Assembly (NCBI RefSeq): GCF_013385985.1
Contig: NZ_JACAOY010000019.1
Span: forward strand, 1 to 64,000
Direction of reading: 5' to 3'
DNA: 64,000 bases
Origin: Pseudomonas sp. B6002
GTDB lineage: Bacteria > Pseudomonadota > Gammaproteobacteria > Pseudomonadales > Pseudomonadaceae
Shown here: positions 46,831 through 55,942 of the stretch, in pieces
Position numbering within the stretch: the stretch's first letter is position 1
How the letters are laid out: each line of letters starts with the position of its first letter
Translations under genes and position numbers: made by a program
Notes under the pieces: generated by a model
Database searches by the model: none
Told to the model about the DNA's origin: nothing
What the model saw: the letters and a program-made list of their open reading frames with translations, nothing else

Positions 46831-47462
46831 GCCGACCACCTTCCCAGGTCCAGGTCACGGTAACCGGCTGGCGTGCGATTGAGAGTGTGATGGGTGGTGA
46901 GCAGTACCAGTCCGCCCCTTTCGCAATGCTGGGCCAGGTGTTCTTCGAGCTGGGCGACGCCTTGCTTATCCAGGGCGGTGAAAGGCTCGTCGAGAATCCA
47001 CAGCGGCGGGCCCGGCAGGTACAAACGCGCCAGGGCCACGCGTCGCTGTTGGCCGGCGGACAACGTGTGACAGGGAACATCCTCGAAGCCCTTGAGGCCG
47101 ACAGCCGCCAGGGCTAGCCAGATGGCCTCGCGGGACGCGGGATGATGCAGGGCGCTGAGCCAGCTGAGGTTTTCTTCGGCGGTGAGCACGTCCTTGATGC
47201 CGGCGGCGTGACCGATCCAGACGAGGTTGCGCGCCAACTCCGTGCGTTGTTCGTTGAGGGGCTTGCCGTTGAGCCGCACTTCGCCGGCCGTCGGCTGCAT
47301 CAACCCCGCCAGCAGGCGCAATAAACTGGTCTTGCCGCTGCCGTTGGGGCCGCTGACCTGCACCATGTCACCGCCCGTCAGCCGCAGTTCGAGGTGCTCG
47401 AACAACAGGCGCAGGTCGCGTTCACAGGAAAGCGCTACGGCTTCAAGAAGAGGGCTGGTCAA
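46827..47462 (-). CDS. ccmA: heme exporter ATP-binding protein CcmA
   Basis: 211 aa ATPase: Walker [10 protein letters not shown], signature [14 protein letters not shown], Walker [13 protein letters not shown]. The only start compatible with the fold is a TTG (TTG ACC AGC, read M-T-S-P-L-L-E-A-V); the first internal ATG would lose the strand before Walker A. It is first gene of the ccm operon, with 200 bp of upstream sequence to the divergent FliK-like gene. Confidence 0.93.
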   Translation of the reverse strand: MTSPLLEAVALSCERDLRLLFEHLELRLTGGDMVQVSGPNGSGKTSLLRLLAGLMQPTAGEVRLNGKPLNEQRTELARNLVWIGHAAGIKDVLTAEENLSWLSALHHPASREAIWLALAAVGLKGFEDVPCHTLSAGQQRRVALARLYLPGPPLWILDEPFTALDKQGVAQLEEHLAQHCERGGLVLLTTHHTLNRTPAGYRDLDLGRWSA

Positions 47463-47662
47463 AAGATCGCGGGCCTTTACGGTTCAAGTCGGCGGTGCAG
47501 TGGCCGTTAAAGAGAAATGCACAATAACGGCTTTGGCGACCGATTTTAGAGAGCTGGATCAAATAGTTGTGAGGTTTTTACCGCTCTCTTTGCAGACGGG
47601 CGGCATTATACATGCGATGCCCTACTCTAAAGAGGGCAATTTCCTTCGAGACGACGCGCACG

Positions 47663-49240
47663 ATGACCGGTGAGATCAACCTTCCTACGCTGCCGCCAGC
47701 ACCCGTGGCCGGGCCTGCCCCGCTGCCGCCGACCGGCGAGCTGCTGAAACTGCTGGAACCGCAGATCGGCTTGATCGACCCCGGAAAAACCGTGAACGCC
47801 GAGGTACTCGCGCTCAAACAGGGCGGTGATGCGTTTCAGCTGCTGCTCAAGTTGACCCTCGAAGGCGGCCGCCAGACCCTGGTGCAAGCCAGCAGCGCAC
47901 AGCCATTGCCGCTGGGCAGCAACGTGGCCGTGAGCCAGACGCCGACGGGCAACCTGACCATCACCTTGCAGCAAGCCTTGAGCGCCAACGTGGCCGCCCT
48001 CACCCGCATCGACACCACCCAAATGCCGGTGGGCACGCTTTTGCAGGCCAAGGTGCTGACCACCCAGATGCTGCCCCAGGGCACCACGCAACCGGCGATC
48101 TACCGTTCGCTGGTGACCGTACTCAGCAACGCCTTGGCCGGTGCGACCCTGACCGTGGAAAGCCCGCAGCCGCTGCGGGTGGGCAGTTTGCTCAGTGCTG
48201 TGGTGCAAGACACCCAAACGTTGAATTTCGTGCCATTGAGCGGGCTCAAGGACCAACTGGCCGTGGCGCAGCAACTCGCCACCCAGCAAAGCCGCCAGGG
48301 TTCGCTGGACGTGGTGTTCACCGCCTTGCAGAACCTGCCCGCTGATGACACTACCTCCAGCGACCTGCGCGCGGCCGCCGCGCGCTTGCTCGCCGCGCTG
48401 CCCGACCTGTCGCAGGTGAGCAACCCGAAGGTGCTGGCACAAGTGATCCAGAACAGCGGCGCGTTTCTCGAAGTCAAATTGCTGGCCGGGCAAAACCCGC
48501 AAATCCCGCCGCTGGACATGAAGGGCGCGTTGCTGCGCCTGGTCGCCGATCTGCTGCCCGCGCTGCCTACCGGCACTAACCTGAATGCGATCCTCGCCGC
48601 CAACACCCTGGCCCAGGTGCTGCCCAACTTTGTGCGCAACCCGCTGAACACCCTGGGCCAGGTCAGCGCCCGCCAGACACCGGCCGGCTTTCCGTTGCCG
48701 GAGCGGCTGATGGCCAAGCTGGAAGGCGAAGGCGACCTGGAAAACCTGCTGCGCCTGGCCGCCGGGGCCATCTCGCGCCTGCAGAGCCACCAACTGTCGA
48801 GCCTGGAACAAACCGGCACCACCGCCGACGGCCGCCTGCAGACCACCTGGCAACTGGAAATCCCCATGCGCACCTTGCAGGACATCGTGCCGTTGCAGGT
48901 CAAGTTCCAGCGCGAAGAGCCGGCGCCGGACAAGGACCAGCCCGAACGCAAAGACAAAAAGGACCCCAAGCAGATGCTCTGGCGCGTGGAGCTGGCCTTC
49001 GACATGGAACCGCTGGGGCCTTTGCAGGTTCAGGCACAACTGACCCAGGGCAAGCTGTCCAGCCAGTTGTGGGCGTCCCGCCCGTTTACCGCCAGCCTGA
49101 TCGAAAGCCATTTGGGCAGCCTGCGCGAACGCCTGGTGACCTCGGGCATCAATGTCGGCGACCTGGACTGCCACCTCGGCACGCCGCCACGTGGGCCGCG
49201 AACTGGCTTGGAGCAACGCTGGGTGGATGAAACCGCATGA
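47663..49240 (+). CDS. FliK-like protein (flagellar hook-length control C-terminal domain)
   Basis: 525 aa. The Pro/Leu/Gln-rich N-terminal half has beta-type repeats (VNAEVLALKQGGDAFQLLLK). The C-terminal ~120 residues (TWQLEIPMRTLQDIVPLQVK, ending LIESHLGSLRERLVTSGINV) fit the FliK/Flg_hook domain. No other flagellar genes are close, apart from the FlhB-like gene it overlaps by 4 bp. It is therefore a paralogue rather than the canonical FliK. MTGEINLPTLPPAP was taken as the start. Confidence 0.8.
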   Translation: MTGEINLPTLPPAPVAGPAPLPPTGELLKLLEPQIGLIDPGKTVNAEVLALKQGGDAFQLLLKLTLEGGRQTLVQASSAQPLPLGSNVAVSQTPTGNLTITLQQALSANVAALTRIDTTQMPVGTLLQAKVLTTQMLPQGTTQPAIYRSLVTVLSNALAGATLTVESPQPLRVGSLLSAVVQDTQTLNFVPLSGLKDQLAVAQQLATQQSRQGSLDVVFTALQNLPADDTTSSDLRAAAARLLAALPDLSQVSNPKVLAQVIQNSGAFLEVKLLAGQNPQIPPLDMKGALLRLVADLLPALPTGTNLNAILAANTLAQVLPNFVRNPLNTLGQVSARQTPAGFPLPERLMAKLEGEGDLENLLRLAAGAISRLQSHQLSSLEQTGTTADGRLQTTWQLEIPMRTLQDIVPLQVKFQREEPAPDKDQPERKDKKDPKQMLWRVELAFDMEPLGPLQVQAQLTQGKLSSQLWASRPFTASLIESHLGSLRERLVTSGINVGDLDCHLGTPPRGPRTGLEQRWVDETA

Positions 49241-49566
49241 AGAACGCCACCCCACCCCGCCAGGCGATCGCCCTCAAGTATGACGGCCAGCAAGCCCCCA
49301 CTCTCACGGCCAAGGGCGACGACGCCTTGGCCGAGGCGATCCTGAAACTGGCGCGGGAAAATGAAGTGCCGATCTATGAGAACGCCGAGCTGGTGAAGCT
49401 GCTGGCGCGCATGGAATTGGGTGACAGTATTCCGGAAGAGTTGTACCGCACGGTGGCGGAGATCATCGCGTTTGCCTGGACGTTGAAAGGCAAGTTCCCG
49501 GTGGGGTATGACCCGGACGCAGGGCCGGTGGAGCGGGATGTGACGGCGCGTGGGGACGATTACTGA
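49237..49566 (+). CDS. stand-alone FlhB C-terminal-domain-like protein (EscU/YscU/FlhB type)
   Basis: 109 aa. RQAIALKYDGQQAPTLTAKG, ILKLARENEVPIYENAELV and ARMELGDSIPEELYRTVAEI match the cytoplasmic FlhB segment that follows the NPTH self-cleavage site. The protein begins just where that cleaved fragment would begin but lacks the NPTH itself and all membrane helices. Its start overlaps the FliK-like stop (ATGA). In flagella FliK acts on this FlhB fragment to switch substrates, so the pairing is meaningful. Confidence 0.88.
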   Translation: MKNATPPRQAIALKYDGQQAPTLTAKGDDALAEAILKLARENEVPIYENAELVKLLARMELGDSIPEELYRTVAEIIAFAWTLKGKFPVGYDPDAGPVERDVTARGDDY

Positions 49567-49593
49567 CCTCTCACAGGCATACACAATTCCAAC

Positions 49594-49682
49594 TGTGGGA
49601 GCTGGCTTGCCTGCGATGGCGGTGGGTCAGTCACCTTATGTATGACTGAAGCACCGCCATCGCAGGCAAGCCAGCTCCCACA
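49594..49682. repeat. REPIN between the FlhB-like gene and moeA
   Basis: Forward then reverse REP with GTGGGAGCTGGCTTGCCTGC cores, an almost perfect mirror pair in the convergent gap. Confidence 0.87.
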
Positions 49683-49696
49683 GTAGATCTCTGTTG

Positions 49697-50923
49697 TCAG
49701 TTGAGGACTTCGCTCAGGGGGATGAAATTGACCCGGTCCCCCACCGTCAGCGTCGTGCCTTCCAACACTTCCACAAATCCTTCTGCCCACGCCGCGCTGC
49801 GCAGCACGCCGGAGCTCTGGTTGCGGTAGATGATCGCTTTGCCCTGCTCGATGCGACCGCGCAGGTATTCGCGGCGGTTGCCTGGCTTGGGCCACTCGAA
49901 GCCCACCGGCACTTCAAAACGCAGCGGCGCCACGTCCTGCACACCTTGGCGGCGCAGCAGGTAAGGCCGCGCCAGCAAGGCAAAGGTCACCAGGGTCGAC
50001 GCCGGGTTGCCCGGCAGGCCGATCACCGGCACGCCGCGAAAGTGGCCGAAGGTCAGCGGCTTGCCGGGTTTGATCGCCAGTTTCCACAGCGCCAGCTCCC
50101 CCTCTTCGCGCAGGGCGATGCCAAGGAAATCCGCCTCGCCCACCGACACACCGCCCGTGGACAGGATCAGGTCAACGTCAGCCAAACCGGCGAGGCGTGT
50201 GCGGGTCTTTTCGAGGTCGTCGGGCAGGATGCCTGCGTCGATCACTTCGCAGCCCATGCGCGTCAGCCACGAGCACAACACGCGGCGATTGCTGTTGTAG
50301 ATCTGGCCTGGGCCGAGCGGCAAGCCAGGTTCGATCAGCTCATCCCCGGTGGACAGCACGGCCACGCGTGGGCGGCGCACCACGTCAAGGCGGTCATGCC
50401 CAAGGGAGGCGGCAAGGCCGAGTTCGACCGGGCCCAGGCGCGTGCCGGCCGTGAGGACCAACTCGCCGACGGTGGTCTCCTGCCCTTGCGGGCGGATGTT
50501 CTGGTCCAGCTGCAACGGTTCGGTAAAGCTCACGCGTTCGTCGGCGTGGACCACGGCGTTTTCCTGCATTTCGACGCAGTCTGCGCCTTCGGGCACCGGG
50601 GCGCCGGTGAAGATCCGCGCACAGGTGCCAGTGGCCAGGGGCTGTGGTGCCTGGCCAGCGAAGATGCGCTGGCTGACCACCAGTGGCTCGCCGTTCCAGT
50701 CGGCCAGGCGCAGGGCGTAGCCGTCCATGGCGCTATTGGGCCAGGGCGGCAGGTCGAGGGTGGACACCAGATCCTGGGCCAGTACCCGCCCATCGCAATC
50801 GGCCAGAGGCAGGCGCTGCTGTTCGCGGATAGGCGCGGCGTCGGCCATGTCCAGCAGTTGCTGCAGCGCCTGTTCCACCGGCATCAGGGCGCCGGTCTTG
50901 CCGGGCTTACCCACGGGATTCAC
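49697..50923 (-). CDS. moeA: molybdopterin molybdenumtransferase
   Basis: 408 aa, full MoeA length. PPWPNSAMDGYALR near the N-terminus, then AVLSTGDELIEPGLPL and LILSTGGVSVGEADFLG in the catalytic domain. It inserts molybdenum into adenylylated molybdopterin. A GTG start overlapping the moaB end was chosen because KTGALMPVEQAL, usually conserved, then lies inside the protein; the ATG at 50884 is the alternative. It forms an operon with moaB. Confidence 0.94.
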   Translation of the reverse strand: MNPVGKPGKTGALMPVEQALQQLLDMADAAPIREQQRLPLADCDGRVLAQDLVSTLDLPPWPNSAMDGYALRLADWNGEPLVVSQRIFAGQAPQPLATGTCARIFTGAPVPEGADCVEMQENAVVHADERVSFTEPLQLDQNIRPQGQETTVGELVLTAGTRLGPVELGLAASLGHDRLDVVRRPRVAVLSTGDELIEPGLPLGPGQIYNSNRRVLCSWLTRMGCEVIDAGILPDDLEKTRTRLAGLADVDLILSTGGVSVGEADFLGIALREEGELALWKLAIKPGKPLTFGHFRGVPVIGLPGNPASTLVTFALLARPYLLRRQGVQDVAPLRFEVPVGFEWPKPGNRREYLRGRIEQGKAIIYRNQSSGVLRSAAWAEGFVEVLEGTTLTVGDRVNFIPLSEVLN

Positions 50924-51446
50924 AAGGTTCGGCCTGCTTGAGGTGCGGCACGAAGTTGCACGGGCGATGGCGGTTGTCCAACTGTTCAGCGAGGATGCCA
51001 TCCCAGCCGGTGCGCACGGCATTGGTGGAGCCCGGCAGGCAGCACACCAGCGTGCCGTTGGCCAGGCCGGCCAGGGACCGGGACTGCACGGTGGAGGTGC
51101 CGATATCGGCCACGGAGATCTGGCGGAACAGCTCGCCAAAACCGTCGACCTGTTTGTCCAGCAGGCAGCTCACGGCTTCGGGGGTGCTGTCGCGCCCGGT
51201 GAAGCCGGTGCCGCCGGTGATCAGCACCACTTGCACGACGTCTTCGGCGATCCAGTGGGCCACTTGGGCGCGGATTTTGTAGAGGTCGTCCTTGAGCAAT
51301 ACACGCTCGGCCAGGGTGTGGCCGGCAGCGGTCAGGCGGTCGACGAAGACCTGGCCCGAGGTATCGGTGTCGAGGGTGCGGGTGTCGCTGACGGTCAGTA
51401 CAGCGATGTTCAGGGGTACGAAGGGCGCATCAGCCTTGGCTTTCAT
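50907..51446 (-). CDS. moaB: molybdenum cofactor biosynthesis protein B
   Basis: 179 aa MogA/MoaB-fold protein. [20 protein letters not shown] starts the domain, and the MPT-binding loop is [20 protein letters not shown]. It probably adenylylates molybdopterin before MoeA acts. The start is [13 protein letters not shown]. It is divergent from mobA across 76 bp. Confidence 0.94.
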   Translation of the reverse strand: MKAKADAPFVPLNIAVLTVSDTRTLDTDTSGQVFVDRLTAAGHTLAERVLLKDDLYKIRAQVAHWIAEDVVQVVLITGGTGFTGRDSTPEAVSCLLDKQVDGFGELFRQISVADIGTSTVQSRSLAGLANGTLVCCLPGSTNAVRTGWDGILAEQLDNRHRPCNFVPHLKQAEPCESRG

Positions 51447-51522
51447 GGCTCGGTCCGGTTGTCGAAGGAACAGCACGATGTTATATCACAGGGCCCTATT
51501 TGCCTGCCGCAGCGGAACCGCC

Positions 51523-52125
51523 ATGTCTTCAGATTCTTCAGCCCTGCACTGTTCGATCCTGCTGCTGGCCGGCGGGCGTGGCCAGCGTATGGGCGGCCAG
51601 GACAAAGGCTTGTTGCACTGGCGCGGCCTGCCGCTGATTGCCCATCTGCAGCGCCTGGCGCGGCCGCTGACCGATGACCTGATTATCTCGTGCAATCGCA
51701 ACCATGCGCTTTACGCGCCGTACGCCGACCAGTTGGTGAGCGACGACAGCCCGGATTTTCCCGGGCCGTTGGCCGGCATCCGTGCAGGACTGGCCGCCGC
51801 GCATCATGGGCACCTGCTGGTATTGCCGTGCGATGTGCCCAATATTGATGTGCACCTGCTGACCCAGATGCGTGAGACAGTGCAGCGCAACCCGCTGCTG
51901 CCGCTGATGGTGCGCCATGGCGAGTTCTGGGAGCCGCTGATCTGCATCATCCCCACCCACCTGCGCGACGCCGTGGAAAGCGCCTGGGATGCGGGTGAGC
52001 GCAGCCCGCGCAAGATTCTCCTGCAACTGGGCGGCATCGGCCTTGAATGCCCGGCCGATGACCCACGCCTGGCCAACCTGAATACACCCGAGCTGTTGCA
52101 CCCAGGGTTTGGCGTGTCAGAATGA
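51523..52125 (+). CDS. mobA: molybdenum cofactor guanylyltransferase
   Basis: 200 aa nucleotidyltransferase. The GTP-binding signature is [20 protein letters not shown], with [20 protein letters not shown] further on. It converts Mo-molybdopterin to the guanine dinucleotide form used by DMSO-reductase-type enzymes such as nitrate reductase and formate dehydrogenase. A longer upstream frame overlaps moaB and was rejected. Confidence 0.94.
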   Translation: MSSDSSALHCSILLLAGGRGQRMGGQDKGLLHWRGLPLIAHLQRLARPLTDDLIISCNRNHALYAPYADQLVSDDSPDFPGPLAGIRAGLAAAHHGHLLVLPCDVPNIDVHLLTQMRETVQRNPLLPLMVRHGEFWEPLICIIPTHLRDAVESAWDAGERSPRKILLQLGGIGLECPADDPRLANLNTPELLHPGFGVSE

Positions 52126-52205
52126 GCGTCGGACAAGGAACTTTGCTGACGTTGTATACGTCACAAGGTCAGCACTCAAAAAAGTATTCTCTCGGAGACA
52201 AACTC

Positions 52206-52427
52206 ATGACTCAACGGACCATCGCCGCTCTCATGCTTGCACTGGGCCTCGCTACCCTTGCCGGTTGCGCCTCGCCAACAGTGATCACCCTGAATGACGG
52301 TCGCGAAATCCAGGCCGTCGACACTCCTAAATTCGACAAGGACTCGGGTTTCTACGAGTTCGAACAATTGGACGGCAAGCAGACCCGCATCAACAAGGAT
52401 CAGGTTCGCACCGTTAAAGACTTGTAA
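52206..52427 (+). CDS. YgdI/YgdR family lipoprotein
   Basis: 73 aa. Lipoprotein signal peptide ending LAGC, then the small SH3-like domain VITLNDGREIQAVDTPKFDK ending INKDQVRTVKDL, diagnostic of YgdI/YgdR. The role of these abundant small lipoproteins is unknown. GGAGA precedes the ATG, and a terminator follows. Confidence 0.93.
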   Translation: MTQRTIAALMLALGLATLAGCASPTVITLNDGREIQAVDTPKFDKDSGFYEFEQLDGKQTRINKDQVRTVKDL

Positions 52428-52445
52428 ACCTCAGCGTTTACTACC

Positions 52446-52474
52446 AAGGCCCGCCTCGCGCGGGCCTTGTCGTT
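52446..52474 (+). terminator. intrinsic terminator after the YgdI/YgdR gene
   Basis: Stem AAGGCCCG / CGGGCCTT with a 7-nt loop, followed by TGTCGTTTC, 19 bp past the stop. Confidence 0.75.
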
Positions 52475-52482
52475 TCTGGCGG

Positions 52483-53373
52483 TTACCAGTCGAGGGTGAT
52501 TTGGCTGCGAAAGCTGCGCTCGTGCCCGGTCACCGGGTCGATAAAACGCACACCCTGGGCCAGCAGCTTGAGCGGGTTGGCGTAGTCGTCCACGGCGTCC
52601 TTGATCACATCAGGGTAGAACGGGTCATTGCAGATACTCGCCCCCAGCGCGGTCATGTGCACGCGCAGCTGGTGCTTCTTGCCGGTCACGGGGAACAGGC
52701 CGTAGCGCCACAGCTCGCCATTTTTCTCGCGCACCTCTACCGCCGTTTCAGTGTTGCTGGCGCCAGCGCCTTCCTGCATGCGAAAGAACGGCTCGCCGTC
52801 CACCAGGCGGCTCTTGTGCACCAGCGGGAAGGTCAGGTCTGGCAAGGCCGGGGCAATGGCTTCGTAGAACTTGTCGATCTTTCGCGTGGGAAACAGTTGC
52901 TGGTACGCCGCGCGGCTGGCCGGGTTGGCCGAGAACAGCACCAGCCCTGCGGTATGCCGGTCGATCCGGTGCAGCGGCACCAGCGAAGGGTTGTCCAAAC
53001 GGCGGATCAAGCGGCGCAACAGGGTTTGCTCGACGTATTCCCCGGCGGGCGTCACGGGCAGGAAGTGTGGCTTGTCGGCGACGACCAGGTGCTCGTCTGC
53101 ATACAGAATGGTCTCCTGCACCGGGATCACTTTTTCATTCGGTACTTCACGAAAGTAATAGATGCACAGGCCTTCCTTGTAGGCCAGGTCCGCACCTATC
53201 GGGCAGCCGTTGATGTCCAGCACCCGACCACGGGCGATGCGGTCCAGCCAGTGTTCTCGGCTGATGGCCGGGAAGTGTTCAGACAGGCAGTCGAGCACCA
53301 GCGCCCAAGGGCCCGGCGGCAGGTACAAGGTGCTGGCTTGGTGCTCGGAGGCGATAAACGTGGAAGTGGACAT
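52483..53373 (-). CDS. RluA-family pseudouridine synthase
   Basis: 296 aa. The catalytic Asp lies in VPLHRIDRHTAGLVLFSANP (family motif HRLDRxTSGL). LYADEHLVVADKPHFLPVTP marks the start of the catalytic domain, and the first ~80 residues look like an S4-type RNA-binding region. It makes pseudouridine in rRNA or tRNA; the site cannot be told from sequence. Confidence 0.92.
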   Translation of the reverse strand: MSTSTFIASEHQASTLYLPPGPWALVLDCLSEHFPAISREHWLDRIARGRVLDINGCPIGADLAYKEGLCIYYFREVPNEKVIPVQETILYADEHLVVADKPHFLPVTPAGEYVEQTLLRRLIRRLDNPSLVPLHRIDRHTAGLVLFSANPASRAAYQQLFPTRKIDKFYEAIAPALPDLTFPLVHKSRLVDGEPFFRMQEGAGASNTETAVEVREKNGELWRYGLFPVTGKKHQLRVHMTALGASICNDPFYPDVIKDAVDDYANPLKLLAQGVRFIDPVTGHERSFRSQITLDW

Positions 53374-53422
53374 GCAGATGCTCGAAGCCTAGGGAAAACC
53401 GGCGGGCATTATCCCGCAGGGT

Positions 53423-53758
53423 TCAGGCCTTGGCCAATTGCGCGCGCAGCACCGGCGAAGCACTGGCAGCCTCGGTGAACTCCTTGAGCCAACGCAGCAC
53501 GTCCACCGCTTCCCAGCGGCCGGGATCATAGAGCGCGTATAACAGGCCCTGGTAACCCACTACATCCAGTTGCTTGTGGTAACCGGCGCGCTGGAACAGT
53601 GCCTCGATCTCGGCGAAGCAGGTGTTGAAATGCACTTTGTTGAAGGGCGTCTTGCCTTCCGTGACCAGGCCATCGAGGCGCAGCTCGTTCACCGCATCGC
53701 GTACGACATCGGCGGACATGCGATTGACGCTGCTTTTCAGTTGTTCAACATTCACCAC
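53423..53758 (-). CDS. small protein of unknown function preceded by a LexA box
   Basis: 111 aa, soluble, starting at GTG (MVNVEQLKSSVNRMSADVVR) with GAGGGAAC upstream. It contains DAVNELRLDGLVTEG, resembling a short DNA-binding helical segment, and an aromatic middle part (YHKQLDVVGYQGLLYALYDP). I do not recognise a named family. A perfect LexA-type site 23 bp upstream suggests DNA-damage induction. Confidence 0.8.
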   Translation of the reverse strand: MVNVEQLKSSVNRMSADVVRDAVNELRLDGLVTEGKTPFNKVHFNTCFAEIEALFQRAGYHKQLDVVGYQGLLYALYDPGRWEAVDVLRWLKEFTEAASASPVLRAQLAKA

Positions 53759-53780
53759 GGGCGTTCCCTCTATTCAATCG

Positions 53781-53796
53781 CTGTACAAACATACAG
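53781..53796 (-). promoter_or_regulatory. LexA (SOS) box
   Basis: CTGTACAAACATACAG fits the gammaproteobacterial consensus CTGT-N8-ACAG exactly and has an AT-rich centre. It lies 23 bp before the GTG start of the gene to its left, where LexA would block transcription. Confidence 0.75.
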
Positions 53797-53832
53797 TAAC
53801 TTAATATTTGGAAACCTGCCATCGCATAACAC

Positions 53833-54069
53833 TCAACGAAGGAAGGCAACGACCTGTTGTGTGTCGAATGGCCAATCCAGTTCCGCACCGGTGTCTGCCC
53901 GGCGAAGCACCGGAATACGCAGGCCGTAGGCTTCAGTCAGATCGTCGGGGTCGGTGATATCCACCAACTCCACCAGCAACCCGTGTTCGACGAGCGGCAT
54001 GATTTCGGCTTCGGCGATCTCACAAAGATGGCAACCCAGGGTGCCGAACAACTGGCATTCAGGAAGCAT
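53833..54069 (-). CDS. glutaredoxin-family protein (DUF836 type)
   Basis: 78 aa thioredoxin-like fold. The redox motif is FGTLGCHLCEIAEAEIMPLV (CHLC at about residues 13-16), with the cis-Pro segment LRIPVLRRADTGAELDWPFD. It is a small thiol oxidoreductase, probably glutathione-linked. It lies divergent from the Kef-type antiporter gene across about 140 bp. Confidence 0.9.
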   Translation of the reverse strand: MLPECQLFGTLGCHLCEIAEAEIMPLVEHGLLVELVDITDPDDLTEAYGLRIPVLRRADTGAELDWPFDTQQVVAFLR

Positions 54070-54211
54070 GATGAATGGACCTGATCAGAAAACAGGCACA
54101 CATTCTAAGCCCGGTTGCAGCCTCACGCCCACCCCATAAACCCTGACCCAGATCACCATGGCCTATAACTGATTCAGCGATTCTCACGGCTTTTTTGCCT
54201 GCCCCCTTGCA

Positions 54212-55942
54212 ATGGAGATGCCTGTGTTTGCCAACCTGTTGATCATCCTGGCCTCGTCCCTGGTAGTGATTGCGCTGTTTCGCCGACTGCAATTGCCCCC
54301 CGTGCTGGGCTACCTGTGCGTGGGCTTGGCCGTGGGGCCCACCGCCCTGGATTGGGTGAACGACAGCGAAGAGCTGCCCGACCTCGCCGAACTCGGCGTA
54401 GTGTTCCTGCTGTTCTCCCTGGGGCTGGAGTTTTCCCTGACCAAGATGCTCGCCCTGCGCCGTGTGGTGTTTGGCTTGGGCAGCCTGCAAGTGGTGGGCT
54501 GCGGGGTATTGCTGGGCGTGCTGTTGATGATCCTGGGCGTGGCGCCGAGCATCGCCTTGCTGTTGGGGGCGGGGCTGGCGTTGTCGTCCACGGCCATTGT
54601 CAGCAAAGAGCTGACCAGTCTTGGCGAGATATTCAGCAGCCATGGGCAGAACGCTATTGGTGTGTTGTTGTTTCAGGACGTAGTAGCCGTGTTGCTGTTG
54701 ACCCTGGTGCCGGTGTTTGCCGGCACCGGTGAGCAGGCCTGGTATTGGGCATTGCCGTTGACCCTGGGCAAGACCGTGGTGCTGTTTGTGGGCCTGCTGT
54801 TAGCCAGCCGCTGGTTGTTGCCACGGTTGTTCCATGAAGTGGCGGCGTCCCACTCGGCCGAACTGTTTGTGCTGTTGGCCTTGGTGATTGTGTTGCTCAC
54901 GGCGTGGCTCACGCATTTGCTGGGCTTGTCCCCTGCCCTCGGTGCCTTCCTGGCTGGCATGCTGCTGGGGGAAAGTCATTATCGCCATCAGATCGAGGCG
55001 GATATCCGGCCGTTTCGCGACATTCTGCTGGGGCTGTTTTTCGTCAGCATCGGCATGCTCATCGACCTGCAACTGTTTGTCAGCCACAGCCTGCTGATCC
55101 TTGGACTGACCCTCACCTTGATGCTGGTCAAGGGCTGCGTGGTGGCCGCGCTGGTCAAGCTGCGCGGCAGCGACAGTGAAACCGCCTGGCGCAGCGGCCT
55201 GGCCCTGGCCCAGGGCGGTGAATTCTGTTTTGCCTTGATGGCGCAGATGCAGCAAAGCCGCTTGATCCCCGACGAATTCAACGGCCTGCTGCTCGCCGCG
55301 ACCTTCTGCTCGATGCTGCTCACGCCGCTGTTACTGCGCGCCGCACCGAGCCTGGCCCTGCGCCTGCACCGCACGCCCAATCAGCAAGTCCAACTGGACG
55401 AAATCACCGCGCTCAACGCCGAGCTGCGCGGGCATGCGGTGATCTGTGGCTATGGCCGCGTCGGGCAATCCATCGGGCGCTTTCTGCGGCGCGAACAGCA
55501 AGCCTTTATCGCACTGGACGACGACCCTGAGCGGGTGCAGGAAGCTGCCACTGAAGACAGCAGCGTGCATTACGGGGATTGCCGTCGCGGCGCTCTGCTC
55601 AGCGCGGTGGGCCTGGAGCGCGCGCGGTTGGTGGTGATCGCGGTGGACAACAGCGATGTGGCGTTGGTGGTGCTCAAGGAAGCGCGACGCATCAACCCTG
55701 ACGTGCCGATCCTGGTGCGCACCCGCGATGACAGCCAGTTGGCTGAACTGAAAGCGGCGGGCGCCAGCGAAGTGGTGCCCGAGCTGTTGGAGTCGAGCCT
55801 GATGCTCGCCTCCCACGCCTTGATCCTGCTGGGCCTGCCGGACCAACAGGTGCAGGCGCGGGTGGACGAAGTGCGGCATAACCGCTACCGCCTGCTACAC
55901 GGTTTTAATCCATCGGCCGAACCGCCGATCAATCCTGACTGA
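54212..55942 (+). CDS. monovalent cation:proton antiporter, Kef type (CPA2)
   Basis: 576 aa. The N-terminal ~380 residues form a Na+/H+ exchanger domain with about 12 helices (LPPVLGYLCVGLAVGPTALD, LGAFLAGMLLGESHYRHQIE), followed by a TrkA-N nucleotide-binding domain (ELRGHAVICGYGRVGQSIGR). It is a K+ efflux or K+/H+ antiport system gated by NAD(H) or glutathione adducts, KefB/KefC-like. A second ATG two codons on is possible. Confidence 0.9.
   Translation: MEMPVFANLLIILASSLVVIALFRRLQLPPVLGYLCVGLAVGPTALDWVNDSEELPDLAELGVVFLLFSLGLEFSLTKMLALRRVVFGLGSLQVVGCGVLLGVLLMILGVAPSIALLLGAGLALSSTAIVSKELTSLGEIFSSHGQNAIGVLLFQDVVAVLLLTLVPVFAGTGEQAWYWALPLTLGKTVVLFVGLLLASRWLLPRLFHEVAASHSAELFVLLALVIVLLTAWLTHLLGLSPALGAFLAGMLLGESHYRHQIEADIRPFRDILLGLFFVSIGMLIDLQLFVSHSLLILGLTLTLMLVKGCVVAALVKLRGSDSETAWRSGLALAQGGEFCFALMAQMQQSRLIPDEFNGLLLAATFCSMLLTPLLLRAAPSLALRLHRTPNQQVQLDEITALNAELRGHAVICGYGRVGQSIGRFLRREQQAFIALDDDPERVQEAATEDSSVHYGDCRRGALLSAVGLERARLVVIAVDNSDVALVVLKEARRINPDVPILVRTRDDSQLAELKAAGASEVVPELLESSLMLASHALILLGLPDQQVQARVDEVRHNRYRLLHGFNPSAEPPINPD

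Noticed and set aside
47590-47613. Promoter TTGCAG ... TATACA before the FliK-like gene
   Set aside because: The spacer is only 11 bp, too short for a sigma-70 promoter.
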